Below are positions 8,787 to 16,900 of a DNA stretch of 64,000 bases, piece after piece. Origin of the DNA: Geminocystis herdmanii PCC 6308 (lineage in GTDB: Bacteria > Cyanobacteriota > Cyanobacteriia > Cyanobacteriales > Cyanobacteriaceae); assembly GCF_000332235.1 (NCBI RefSeq), contig NZ_CM001775.1:985630-1049629 (forward strand). Direction: 5' to 3'. Under the pieces are notes generated by a model. The model did not search any database and was not told where the DNA came from. It worked only from the letters and a program-made list of their open reading frames with translations. The position numbers and the translations under genes are program-made. How positions within the stretch are numbered: the first letter of the stretch is position 1; every line of letters begins with the position of its first letter.

Positions 8787-9124
8787 AAACTCCAATCTAA
8801 TTTAATTTCTATAATACTTTGTTCTAAGGCAGGAATTTTTGTTTGAATATTCGTAATTGACTCATTGATAAATTGTAGCAAAGAAGATGAGATTTCTGGT
8901 TGTGCTTCTGCAATATATATTTGTAGAGTAGAAAGTTTAGAAAATCGAGATTTTGCTTGTTCACTAATTTCGGTTAATTGTTCTAAACTGATTAAAGTCT
9001 CTGAATTTTCACCAAAACGCTGTAATAACAAAAACTCAACTTTTTTAGCTTCGTTCAAAATTTCTAACAATCTATCTTTAAGATGATTGATTATTAGTTT
9101 ATTTTCTGGAGATAAATCAGCCAT
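8783..9124 (-). CDS. Unknown helical protein, cassette gene a (copy 1)
   Basis: A 113-residue protein, predicted all-helical from its residue pattern, starting MADLSPENK and ending EIKLDWSL. It is clearly a paralogue of the product at 18854-19198: both share the MA-LSPE start, a central GEN motif, a TL..IAE.QP stretch and the EIK.DW.L end. It overlaps the b gene by ATGA, so the two are translationally coupled. No known domain recognised. The two copies lie about 10 kb apart on opposite strands. Confidence 0.8.
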   Translation of the reverse strand: MADLSPENKLIINHLKDRLLEILNEAKKVEFLLLQRFGENSETLISLEQLTEISEQAKSRFSKLSTLQIYIAEAQPEISSSLLQFINESITNIQTKIPALEQSIIEIKLDWSL

Positions 9125-9184
9125 AATTTATCATTTTCTAAAAAACTTAATTGATGATTCAATAGTTTATTATAGCAAAAAGTG

Positions 9185-9215
9185 TTCGATCGCACAGCGC
9201 CACTTCGTGATCGTA
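9185..9215. repeat. 31-bp palindromic repeat (copy 1)
   Basis: An imperfect palindrome: TTCGATCGCACAGCGCCACT then TCGTGATCGTA. The same unit appears at 9751-9781, 11153-11183, 49340-49370 and 60419-60449. Ends pair as TTCGATC/GATCGAA. It overlaps the HIP1-like CGATCG core. Confidence 0.85.
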
Positions 9216-9223
9216 TCTTCATT

Positions 9224-9487
9224 TTACCTTTTATAAATACTTTGACGATTGCCAACTTTGATAATATAGATGATAAGTGCAGAGGATTTTATTTAATAAA
9301 TTATCCGATAATCTCCTACCCTAATTCGATAATTATTTTCTGAATTAACAAGTTTTTTTACTCCTTGAGGATAAGGATTTTTGGCTAATTCTTCAACCGC
9401 ATTAATTAAGCGAGGAATAATATTTTTGTCTAACTTTTTAAGTTCTTTTTTAGCACTATTAGTCCACTTAATTTGGTAATAATCCAT
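9224..9487 (-). pseudogene. RelE/ParE-type toxin interrupted by one in-frame TAA
   Basis: The open part (64 residues, stop at 9293) starts MDYYQIKWTNSAKKELKKL and ends RIRVGDYRIIY, a RelE-family fold. The frame then continues past TAA 9293-9295 with LIIYIIKVGNRQSIYKR to a TAA at 9224-9226, which is the normal C-terminal strand with the catalytic-type Arg. Restoring one codon (CAA to TAA fits) gives an 87-residue toxin of normal size. So the toxin is truncated by a single nonsense change, while its antitoxin at 9468-9698 is intact. Confidence 0.8.
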
Positions 9488-9698
9488 CGCTTTTTAATTC
9501 TTGAATAAAATCTTCATGCTCTGTCAATTCTTCATTTTGTCTTTCATAAATATCTTTTAAATCTTCTATATCCATCAGTAATTCTTCAAATTCTTCAATG
9601 GGCAAAATAACTGCAATTTTTTCCCCTTCTTGATTAGTAATATACTGCAAAGAAAGTTTTTTTTCTTGATTTTTTGTTAAAGTATTTGGCGATCGCAT
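9468..9698 (-). CDS. Antitoxin of the interrupted RelE-type module
   Basis: A 76-residue protein, MRSPNTLTKN..., with LQYITNQEGEKIAVILPIEE in the middle, the strand-helix pattern of cyanobacterial RelB/Phd-type antitoxins, and an acidic C-terminal tail that would bind the toxin. It overlaps the toxin start by 20 bases. The start codon sits on a GCGATCGCAT site. It probably still binds operator DNA even though the toxin is truncated. Confidence 0.7.
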   Translation of the reverse strand: MRSPNTLTKNQEKKLSLQYITNQEGEKIAVILPIEEFEELLMDIEDLKDIYERQNEELTEHEDFIQELKSDGLLPN

Positions 9699-9750
9699 TT
9701 TAATTTCCCATTTTCAGTATAATCTCAATTATAGTTAATCTTTTAAGGGG

Positions 9751-9781
9751 TTCGATCGTGAAACGGTGCTGCGCGATCGAA
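9751..9781. repeat. 31-bp palindromic repeat (copy 2, opposite orientation)
   Basis: The reverse complement of the unit at 9185 with a few changes. It lies directly beside a 3' fragment of cassette gene b; the same pairing is repeated at 11153-11262. Confidence 0.85.
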
Positions 9782-9793
9782 CTTCCTCACTTA

Positions 9794-9838
9794 TTAGCTT
9801 AAAACCTTGTTTAAATATTGTTTACGTTGATTACGATA
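9794..9838 (-). pseudogene. 3' fragment of cassette gene b
   Basis: Reading the minus strand, these 45 bases encode YRNQRKQYLNKVLS and a TAA, matching the last 14 residues of the intact gene at 8607 (RNQRKKYLQKVLS). Sequence upstream no longer matches. It is a remnant, not a gene. Confidence 0.75.
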
Positions 9839-9883
9839 ACTAAATGAAAAGATAAGCGGATATAACTTTTAATTTTATTTGTT

Positions 9884-10195
9884 CTACAAAAGTTTTTTAA
9901 ACCGTGAATAAATATCTTCTTTATTACCTTCTGATCTTAATCCCACTGCCAAAATAATCACAATAATTTCACTTTTTTCTATCTGATAAATAATTCGATA
10001 ACGCTGTCCTACTGCCCTTATACTAAGATAACCTTTCAGTTTTCCCGTTAAAAATTTACCTTGTTTTTCAGGTTGATATTTTAGTTTTTCGATTCTTTCA
10101 CCGATAATTTTAACATGGCGTTGATCTTTGATTTCGGCGAACATTTCCAAAGCCAACGGAGTAAATCTAATCTGATATTCTTGATCTTCTCTCAT
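9884..10195 (-). CDS. RelE/ParE family toxin
   Basis: A 103-residue protein with the RelE-like order: an N-terminal strand, FTPLALEMFAEIKDQR, then helices, GKLKGYLSIRAVGQRYRIIY and a C-terminal EIIVIILAVGLR strand. The conserved Arg and Tyr of the RxRVGxYRIIY-type motif are present in altered form (RAVGQRYRIIY). Members cleave mRNA at the ribosome or inhibit gyrase; which applies is not evident. Its ATG overlaps the antitoxin TGA (ATGA). Confidence 0.8.
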   Translation of the reverse strand: MREDQEYQIRFTPLALEMFAEIKDQRHVKIIGERIEKLKYQPEKQGKFLTGKLKGYLSIRAVGQRYRIIYQIEKSEIIVIILAVGLRSEGNKEDIYSRFKKLL

Positions 10196-10455
10196 ATTCC
10201 TAATTTTGTTTTAACTTCTTCCCATGCGATCGTATTTCCTGCTTCGGCTTGGGCTATACTTGCTTGTAATTTTTGAGAGAATAATTCATCTGTTAAAATC
10301 TCCAAAGTTTCCATGAGAGATTCAAATTGCTCATAACTCATCGCTGTCATTACGGGTAAACCATCTTGAGTAATAATAATTGGTTCTGTAGTTAACTTTT
10401 GCGGTAAATCAATAAATTCTTGTTGTGCTTCTTCAATTTTTAAATATTGAGTCAT
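10192..10455 (-). CDS. Phd/YefM-type antitoxin
   Basis: An 87-residue protein beginning MTQYLKIEEAQQEF with ITQDGLPVMTAMSYEQFESL, the signature of Phd/YefM antitoxins, which bind the promoter and neutralise the toxin with their C-terminus. It precedes and overlaps the RelE-type toxin, so the pair forms one operon, probably autoregulated. Confidence 0.85.
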   Translation of the reverse strand: MTQYLKIEEAQQEFIDLPQKLTTEPIIITQDGLPVMTAMSYEQFESLMETLEILTDELFSQKLQASIAQAEAGNTIAWEEVKTKLGI

Positions 10456-10554
10456 AAATTCTTTTAATTTTTGAGAATTACTGAAATTATAGTTTATGGT
10501 TGAAGAAGTTTACACTGTGGCACAGAAGATATGCGATCGAACTTCCTCAACTGA

Positions 10555-10587
10555 TTAGCTTAAAACCTTGTTTAAATATTGTTTACG
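10555..10587 (-). pseudogene. Short 3' fragment of cassette gene b
   Basis: These 33 bases encode RKQYLNKVLS and a stop, as at 9794. The flanking sequence GATCGAACTTCCTCAA also matches the flank of the other copies, and a decayed trace of the 31-bp repeat (GTGGCACAG...GCGATCGAA) precedes it at about 10516-10542. Confidence 0.6.
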
Positions 10588-10607
10588 TTAATACAGATTG
10601 CCATAAA

Positions 10608-10877
10608 TTAGATATTTTCATAGTGATATTTACAGGCAATTACAATAATTTCTGTGTCTGTCACTTGATATACCAATCTATGTTCTTGTGTAATTTTTCT
10701 TGACCAATATCCACTTATTTTATATTTTAATGGTTCTGGTTTTCCTAAACCACTAAAGGGAGAACGATCAATATCTTTTAAAAGATTAACAATTTTTTTA
10801 TAGATTTTTTTATCTTCAGAAGCCCATAGATTAAAGTCATCAAAAGCTAAAGAATGAAATACAATTTTTTTCTTCAT
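10608..10877 (-). CDS. YoeB-family mRNA interferase toxin
   Basis: An 89-residue protein starting MKKKIVFHSLAFDDFNLW and carrying the YoeB order: W in helix 1, IDRSPFSGLGKPEPLKY, GYWSRKITQEHRLVYQV and the C-terminal IIVIACKYHYE. The Glu, Arg, His and Tyr residues used for ribosome-dependent mRNA cleavage are present. The start overlaps the antitoxin stop by ATGA. Confidence 0.9.
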   Translation of the reverse strand: MKKKIVFHSLAFDDFNLWASEDKKIYKKIVNLLKDIDRSPFSGLGKPEPLKYKISGYWSRKITQEHRLVYQVTDTEIIVIACKYHYENI

Positions 10878-11098
10878 TCTAATTCCTGTAAAGAAACTTC
10901 TATTAAGTTTTTTCTCTCATTTACATCATTTATCGCTTGAATAAGTCTATTTTTATTCGCTTCTGATTTACATAAATAATCTGTTTCATCAATTTCAGAG
11001 ATAATAATTTCTATTTCTTGATCTCCATAAAGTGTTTTGATGCCATCAAGAATTTTTTGATTTAATTCACTGGCTTTTAAACGATAAGTTGTTTGCAT
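10874..11098 (-). CDS. Antitoxin partner of YoeB-type toxin
   Basis: A 74-residue protein beginning MQTTYRLKASELNQKIL with EIEIIISEIDETDYL in the middle. It fits the cyanobacterial antitoxin family found upstream of YoeB-type toxins, with an N-terminal strand for dimer formation and a C-terminal helical tail. It overlaps the toxin gene and probably represses the operon. Confidence 0.75.
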   Translation of the reverse strand: MQTTYRLKASELNQKILDGIKTLYGDQEIEIIISEIDETDYLCKSEANKNRLIQAINDVNERKNLIEVSLQELE

Positions 11099-11152
11099 TT
11101 TTTTGTTTTATTTTGTTACAACTATGTCAATTATACCTTATTCTTTTTTAGG

Positions 11153-11183
11153 TTCGATCGTGAAACGGTGCTGCTCGATCGAA
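11153..11183. repeat. 31-bp palindromic repeat (copy 3, opposite orientation)
   Basis: Nearly identical to the copy at 9751, and again followed by a 3' fragment of cassette gene b. Confidence 0.85.
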
Positions 11184-11196
11184 TTTCCTCAACGGA

Positions 11197-11262
11197 TTAG
11201 CTTAAAACCTTGTTTAAATATTGTTTACGTTGATTACTATTTTCTTGCTCTAAGAGTTCGAT
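11197..11262 (-). pseudogene. Longest 3' fragment of cassette gene b
   Basis: The minus strand encodes IELLEQENSNQRKQYLNKVLS plus stop, matching the last 21 residues of the gene at 8607 (IALLEQENRNQRKKYLQKVLS). The 5' part of the gene is absent. It ends at the 3' end of the methyltransferase gene. Confidence 0.8.
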
Positions 11263-11280
11263 CGATTTCGATGATAAAAA

Positions 11281-12357
11281 CTAAAATAAAGATAATTGTT
11301 TTTCTTCTTGAATTGAAATTTTCCCTTCACCAGTTAACATACTAATTAAACACCTTCCTAAATGAAAAGCCAAATTAACAGGGACAGCATTACCTATTTG
11401 TTGATATTGTGACGTTAATGAACCCATAAATTCCCAATCATCAGGAAACGTTTGTATTCTAGCATATTCTCTGACCGTTAAAGGTCTAGTTTCTGTCGGA
11501 TGACATCTTTCTGTTTGAGTTTGTGCAGGGCTACAAGTTAAAGTTAAACAAGGTTCATCATAAGATAATCTTTTCGCAAAACCCGTTCTTCCTCCCCCTT
11601 GATAATAACTATTTTTCATATAATCTTTTTGGATTTCTTCAGGTAAATTACGCCAATTTCCCCCTTCTGGTACTAATTCCATAATCTCTTTTTTTCTTTG
11701 ATTATATTTAACACCTTCTGATAGAGGACAATTTTTTAAGGCTTCTTTTAAAGTAATAATATAATTATTTTCTCTAGGAAAAATAGGTTGAATATTCAAA
11801 TCTTTTCTTGTGCCAATAATAATAACCCGTTCTCTTTTTTGTGGAACATCAAAATATTGAGCATTTAATAATTTATAACTTGTTTGATAACCTAATTCAT
11901 CTAAAGTTTTTAAAATTATCGCTAAAGTTTCACTTTTTTTATGAGTAATTAAACCCCTAACATTTTCCCCAACAATAATTTTTGGTTGCACTTCTTTTAC
12001 ACATCTAGCAAAATCAAAAAATAATGTACCCCTAGTATCTAAAAATCCCTTTCTTTCCCCTGCATGACTGAATGCTTGACAAGGAAAACCACCAGTTACT
12101 ATATCAATTTTATTATTATATTTTGTAAAATCTATTTTGGTTACATCTTCATTTAAAACCTGCCAACTAGGACGATTTTTATTTAAAGTTTCACAACAAT
12201 TTTTATTAATTTCAACTAATAATTCTGTTTGCAAACCTGCATTTTCTAATCCTAATGCCATACCTCCACAACCTGCGAATAACTCAATGACATTAAAATT
12301 ATATTGTTGTGGATTTTTTAGTATTTTATATGACCCTGAAAGATGATTTGAGAGCAT
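11281..12357 (-). CDS. DNA (cytosine-5-)-methyltransferase
   Basis: A 358-residue type II C5-methyltransferase. Motif I ELFAGCGGMALG (about 25-36), motif IV GGFPCQAFSHAG with catalytic Cys93, motif VI GENVRGL, motif VIII QKRERV and motif X QIGNAVPV are all present in order. The variable region between VIII and IX sets the target, which I cannot read. A probable endonuclease gene lies 57 bases upstream on the same strand, so the pair looks like a restriction-modification system. Whether it methylates the abundant CGATCG sites is unknown. Confidence 0.93.
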   Translation of the reverse strand: MLSNHLSGSYKILKNPQQYNFNVIELFAGCGGMALGLENAGLQTELLVEINKNCCETLNKNRPSWQVLNEDVTKIDFTKYNNKIDIVTGGFPCQAFSHAGERKGFLDTRGTLFFDFARCVKEVQPKIIVGENVRGLITHKKSETLAIILKTLDELGYQTSYKLLNAQYFDVPQKRERVIIIGTRKDLNIQPIFPRENNYIITLKEALKNCPLSEGVKYNQRKKEIMELVPEGGNWRNLPEEIQKDYMKNSYYQGGGRTGFAKRLSYDEPCLTLTCSPAQTQTERCHPTETRPLTVREYARIQTFPDDWEFMGSLTSQYQQIGNAVPVNLAFHLGRCLISMLTGEGKISIQEEKQLSLF

Positions 12358-12413
12358 AATTTAGTAATTGAATTATTTAATGATGACTTAATTTATTATA
12401 ACAAATCAAAATA

Positions 12414-13178
12414 TTAATAAAGTTCTTTATCTATTTCCTTGATAGTTTTTGCCAGTTTATTAAGTATCAAATTATAATCTAAATTGAGCAAAGACCAAAA
12501 AGATTCTCCTGCTAATCTTTCAATATTATATTTTTCACAAATTGCCTTATTTATAGTCCAACTATTTCCCATATCTAAAGCCACTGCAAAAATAGAAAAA
12601 GGATGAATTTTTAACTCATTAATTGATCGACTACTTTGACTTCCAGTAAGAGTATCTTTTTTTGTTTTAAGTTGAGTATATTTTATCTTTTCTTCATGGA
12701 AAATAATTAAATCTATACCTTTTATTTTTATATCTAATTCTTTATCTGGTAGAAAAACATTAGTTGCTATTCCTCCAATATCTTCTAATTTATGTCCTAT
12801 ATTTTCCGAAATAAAACGGGTATAAAGATTCGATAAATATAGATTTTCACATCCTGCAAACTCAAAAATATTTTTAAAGCTGGTTTTATTTTCTTTAATT
12901 TCTTTTCTAAATTTCTCTTTTTCTTGAGATAAAGTAATCAAAACTTCTTCCTTAAATTTGACTAAAATTTTGTCTATTTTTTGCTCAATTTCAGTTAATG
13001 TTAATGGTTGATTCACACTTCTAAAATAATCAGGTAAATATTTATCTAAAATCCGAGCAATTTGATACGCATTCCTCAATTCTTGATCTTCAGGTACAAT
13101 ATCCGGAATAATAATCTTTTCTTTTTCGTGACTTATTTCTTGTAAAATATTTTGTTTTGTGGATTTATTTATTCGCAA
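12414..13178 (-). CDS. Probable type II restriction endonuclease
   Basis: The 254-residue protein has no family I can name. A helical N-terminal half with coiled-coil character precedes a region GIDLIIFHEEKIKYTQLKTK (about 173-193), which fits a PD-(D/E)XK core with Asp, then Gln-x-Lys in place of Glu-x-Lys, as some restriction enzymes have. It is encoded just before the C5-methyltransferase on the same strand. Function is therefore inferred from position and one motif. Confidence 0.6.
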   Translation of the reverse strand: MRINKSTKQNILQEISHEKEKIIIPDIVPEDQELRNAYQIARILDKYLPDYFRSVNQPLTLTEIEQKIDKILVKFKEEVLITLSQEKEKFRKEIKENKTSFKNIFEFAGCENLYLSNLYTRFISENIGHKLEDIGGIATNVFLPDKELDIKIKGIDLIIFHEEKIKYTQLKTKKDTLTGSQSSRSINELKIHPFSIFAVALDMGNSWTINKAICEKYNIERLAGESFWSLLNLDYNLILNKLAKTIKEIDKELY

Positions 13179-13210
13179 AATACAACCTCAAAATTATAAA
13201 TTAGCTTAGT

Positions 13211-13420
13211 TTAATTAACATTAATTTGATTATTTTTAACATAATTAGCAATAACTTTTTCTGTCTCATTAACACAAAGAGAATGAGAATATATTTGCTG
13301 ATTAGAATTACTTTTTAGTCGATCGACATATTGATAAAATGCGTCTTTATCATCTTGATTTTGAATTACATATTGCCGTAATTCTTCTTTATTCATAGTA
13401 ATAAAATCAGGTTTAATCAT
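13211..13420 (-). CDS. DUF6887-like small protein
   Basis: A 69-residue protein starting MIKPDFITMNKEELRQYV and containing DKDAFYQYVDRL, a pattern typical of a small cyanobacterial family (DUF6887) often found near accessory genes. It has no catalytic motif. It lies between the endonuclease-like gene and the small PD-(D/E)XK gene on the same strand and could be co-transcribed. Function unknown. Confidence 0.65.
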   Translation of the reverse strand: MIKPDFITMNKEELRQYVIQNQDDKDAFYQYVDRLKSNSNQQIYSHSLCVNETEKVIANYVKNNQINVN

Positions 13421-13444
13421 ATAAATTGTCAGTCTCCATTTCGA

Positions 13445-13870
13445 TTAAATATTTATCTCTATAGGTGAAGGGTTATCATTAGTAAAAATAAAAGCCCTAA
13501 TAGATTTTACAAACTTATTTTTACTGTAAATATCAGCATATTTCACTGACTGTTCACGCACTTTTTGTCTTTTTTTAGTTCTTCTATTACTAGCTGTATC
13601 TCCACTATTTAAGTTATCAATATATTTAATTTCAACAACAGCAAAATTACCATTGCCATCGGTAAAAATTAAATCTCCTAAACCTGAATCTGATCTTCCA
13701 AACTCTACCTCCCATTCATCTTCAACTACAAAAGGATATTTTGGCAGTAATTGATCACTATTTAGTAATAATTTTTGCTTTAATAAAAATTCATTATTTT
13801 TATCCCAATTACGGTTTTTAATGTAAGTACGAATTACTTTATCTCTATATTTAGTTTCATCTATATTCAT
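13445..13870 (-). CDS. Small PD-(D/E)XK nuclease-like protein
   Basis: I chose the ATG at 13870 (MNIDETKYRDK, 141 residues); an upstream start at 13915 would run through the palindromic repeat. The core shows GLGDLIFTDGNGNFAVVEIKYI, with Asp, then Glu-x-Lys, followed by REQSVKYA, which matches the QxxxY motif of RecB-type nucleases. It is probably a stand-alone nuclease domain. Its place next to the restriction-modification genes suggests defence, but a DNA repair role is also possible. Confidence 0.7.
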   Translation of the reverse strand: MNIDETKYRDKVIRTYIKNRNWDKNNEFLLKQKLLLNSDQLLPKYPFVVEDEWEVEFGRSDSGLGDLIFTDGNGNFAVVEIKYIDNLNSGDTASNRRTKKRQKVREQSVKYADIYSKNKFVKSIRAFIFTNDNPSPIEINI

Positions 13871-13899
13871 TACAATATCAATTAAAATTATGTCAAAAA

Positions 13900-13916
13900 G
13901 GTGGGCAATGCCCACC
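13900..13916. repeat. Palindromic repeat GGTGGGCAATGCCCACC
   Basis: A perfect hairpin apart from its loop, of the GGTGGGCATTGCCCACC type that is common in cyanobacterial intergenic DNA. It lies between the nuclease-like gene start and the gltB 3' end, so it may also cap the gltB transcript. Confidence 0.8.
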
Positions 13917-13971
13917 CTACTTTGTTTAACTCTTTGCGACTTTGTGTCTTTGCGAGAGAAAGAAAAAAGCC

Positions 13972-16900
13972 TTAACTTCCGCCGACACGGGCGACATCTT
14001 GAGCGTTGGCTTCAAATGCTGCGTTTAAGGCTTCATCCCCTGTTAAACCAGAGTCGATCGCACTTTTTAGCGCCTGTAAAACTCGTTTATAATCTCTTGG
14101 CATTACCTTCACAAATTTACCGATATTTTCTTCCCAATTAACAAGAATTTTTTGGGCTTTTTTACTATTAGTAAATTCGGAATGTTTAGTGATTAATTGT
14201 TTCAATTCGGCAATTTCTGAGGCATCGTCAAGGGTTTCTAAACCTACCATTTCCGTATTGCAATGGGTGGCAAAATCCCCCTTCTCATCGAAGATATAGG
14301 CAACTCCTCCACTCATACCCGCCGCAAAATTACGCCCTGTTGAGCCAAGAATTACCACTCGTCCTCCTGTCATATATTCGCAACCGTGATCTCCTACTCC
14401 CTCGACGATCGCAGTTACACCAGAGTTACGCACACAGAAACGCTCCCCAGCGATACCAGAAATATAGGCTTCGCCACTGGTTGCACCGTAAAGGCAAACG
14501 TTACCCACGATGATATTATCTTCCGCAGGGAAGGTGGCTTTTTTGTCAGGATAAACGATGATTTTGCCACCGCTTAATCCTTTGCCGATATAGTCGTTAG
14601 CGTCTCCTTCTAGTTCGATCGTAACTCCTTTTGGTACAAATGCGCCTAAACTTTGCCCTGCACTACCCACAAAATGCAAATGCACGGTATCTTCAGGTAA
14701 GCCTTCCCAGTGTTTCTTGGTAATCTCGTTACCTAAGATTGTGCCTACCACACGGTTAATATTTTTAATGGGTAAAGTGGCTTTAACTTTTTCTCCATGC
14801 TCGATCGAACCCTCACATAAATCCAGTAAAGTAGTTACATCGAGGGATTGATCTAAACCGTGATCTTGTTTCGTGGTACAATGACGAGGCATATTAGGAT
14901 CAACGTTGGGTTGATAGAGAATCGGAGAAATATCAATACCTTTAGCTTTCCAATGTTCGATCGCACCCTTGGGTTCTAATACATCAGTACGTCCTACCAT
15001 CTCATCCACGGTGCGGAAGCCTAATTCTGCCATGATTTCTCGCATTTCTTCAGCGATAAACTTCATGAAATTGACGGTATAAGCAGGATCACCTGTAAAT
15101 TTAGCACGAAGATCGGGGTTTTGGGTAGCAACTCCCACGGGGCAAGTATTGAGATGACAGACACGCATCATAATACAACCCAGAGTGACGAGGGGTGCAG
15201 TGGCAAAACCAAATTCTTCAGCACCAAGTAAGGCGGCTACTACCACATCTCGCCCTGTTTTCATTTGCCCATCGGTTTCTACCACAATGCGACTGCGAAG
15301 GTTATTTAATAAGAGGGTTTGGTGGGTTTCTGCTAATCCCAATTCCCACGGTAGTCCTGCGTGTTTAATGGATGTGCGAGGAGAAGCGCCTGTGCCTCCG
15401 TCATATCCAGAGATTAAAACTACATCCGCTTTTGCCTTGGCTACTCCCGATGCGATCGTACCTACTCCCACTTCACTAACAAGTTTAACGTTAATACGAG
15501 CTTCTCGATTAGCATTTTTCAAGTCATGGATTAACTCCGCTAAGTCTTCAATGGAGTAAATATCATGGTGAGGAGGAGGAGAAATTAAGCCCACGCCGGG
15601 GGTAGAGTAACGCACTTTGGCAATCCAAGGATAGACTTTTTTACCCGGTAATTGTCCACCTTCACCCGGTTTTGCACCCTGCGCCATTTTAATTTGAATC
15701 TCTTTGGCTTGGGAAAGGTATAAACTGTTAACGCCAAAACGTCCACTAGCTACCTGTTTGATGGCACTATTTTTCGAGTCTCCTTCTTCATTAGTCCAAG
15801 TATAGCGCTCTGGGTCTTCTCCTCCTTCCCCTGTGTTAGATTTACCGCCGATGCGATTCATGGCAATAGCTAAAGACTCGTGAGCTTCTTTGGAAATCGA
15901 ACCGTAACTCATCGCCCCTGTTTTAAAGCGCTTCATGATGTTTTCGATCGACTCTACTTCTTCAATGGGGATAGATTCCCGTTGTTTAAATTCCAATAAG
16001 TCACGGAGGCGGAAATAATGCTTACCATGATCATTAATCATCTGGGAATACTTCTTAAATAGTTGATAGTCTCCCAGTTGTACGGCTTGTTGTAAGGTAT
16101 GAATAGTTTGAGGGTTAAATAGATGTGCCTCACCGTCTTTACGCCATTGATATTCTCCCCCTACGTCAAGGGTATGCCCATTAACTTGTCTATCAGGGAA
16201 AGCGTGGCTATGACGCATAATCGTTTCTTGGGCGATAACTTCTAAATCAACACCTTGTAAACGAGAAGCGGTACGAGTGAAATATTTGTCAATGATACTC
16301 TGATTTAAGCCCACAGCCTCGAAAATTTGTGCACCTCGATAACTTTGGATGGTAGAAATACCAATCTTAGCGGCAATTTTGATCACTCCTTTGGTAACGG
16401 ATTTGATGTAGTTATAAACCGCAGTATCATAATCAACCCCTGTCAACAAATTCTCCTCAATCATCTGATGCAAGGTTTCATAGGCGAGGTAGGGATTGAT
16501 TGCACCGCAACCATAGCCTAATAATAAAGCAAAATGATGTACTTCTTTTGGCTCTGCTGACTCTAAAATTAAGCCTACAAGGGTTCGTGTGCCGTTACGG
16601 ATGAGATGATGATGTAACCCCGCTACTGCGAGTAATGCTGGTATGGGTGCGTTGTTAAAGTCCACCCCTCGATCGCTCAAAATTAGGTGGGTGCATCCCT
16701 CTTTGATTGCTTTATCTGCTTCGGCAAAAATCCCTTCTAAGGCATCTTCTAAACCTTTTACCTCATCTTTGGGGTTAAACAGAATTGAGATAGTATGAGC
16801 TTTGAATTGATAGGTTTGATCCCCCCCAGCCCCCCTTACTAAGGGGGGAGTAAGTGCTTTCAGTTTCGCCAATTCTTCGTTAGTGATAACAGGAGTTTTC

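Noticed and set aside
15185-15559. Plus-strand open frame inside gltB
   Set aside because: It is antisense to a highly conserved enzyme and has no protein-like features; treated as a shadow frame, as were the other antisense frames in fusA, tufA, pheS and PhoX.
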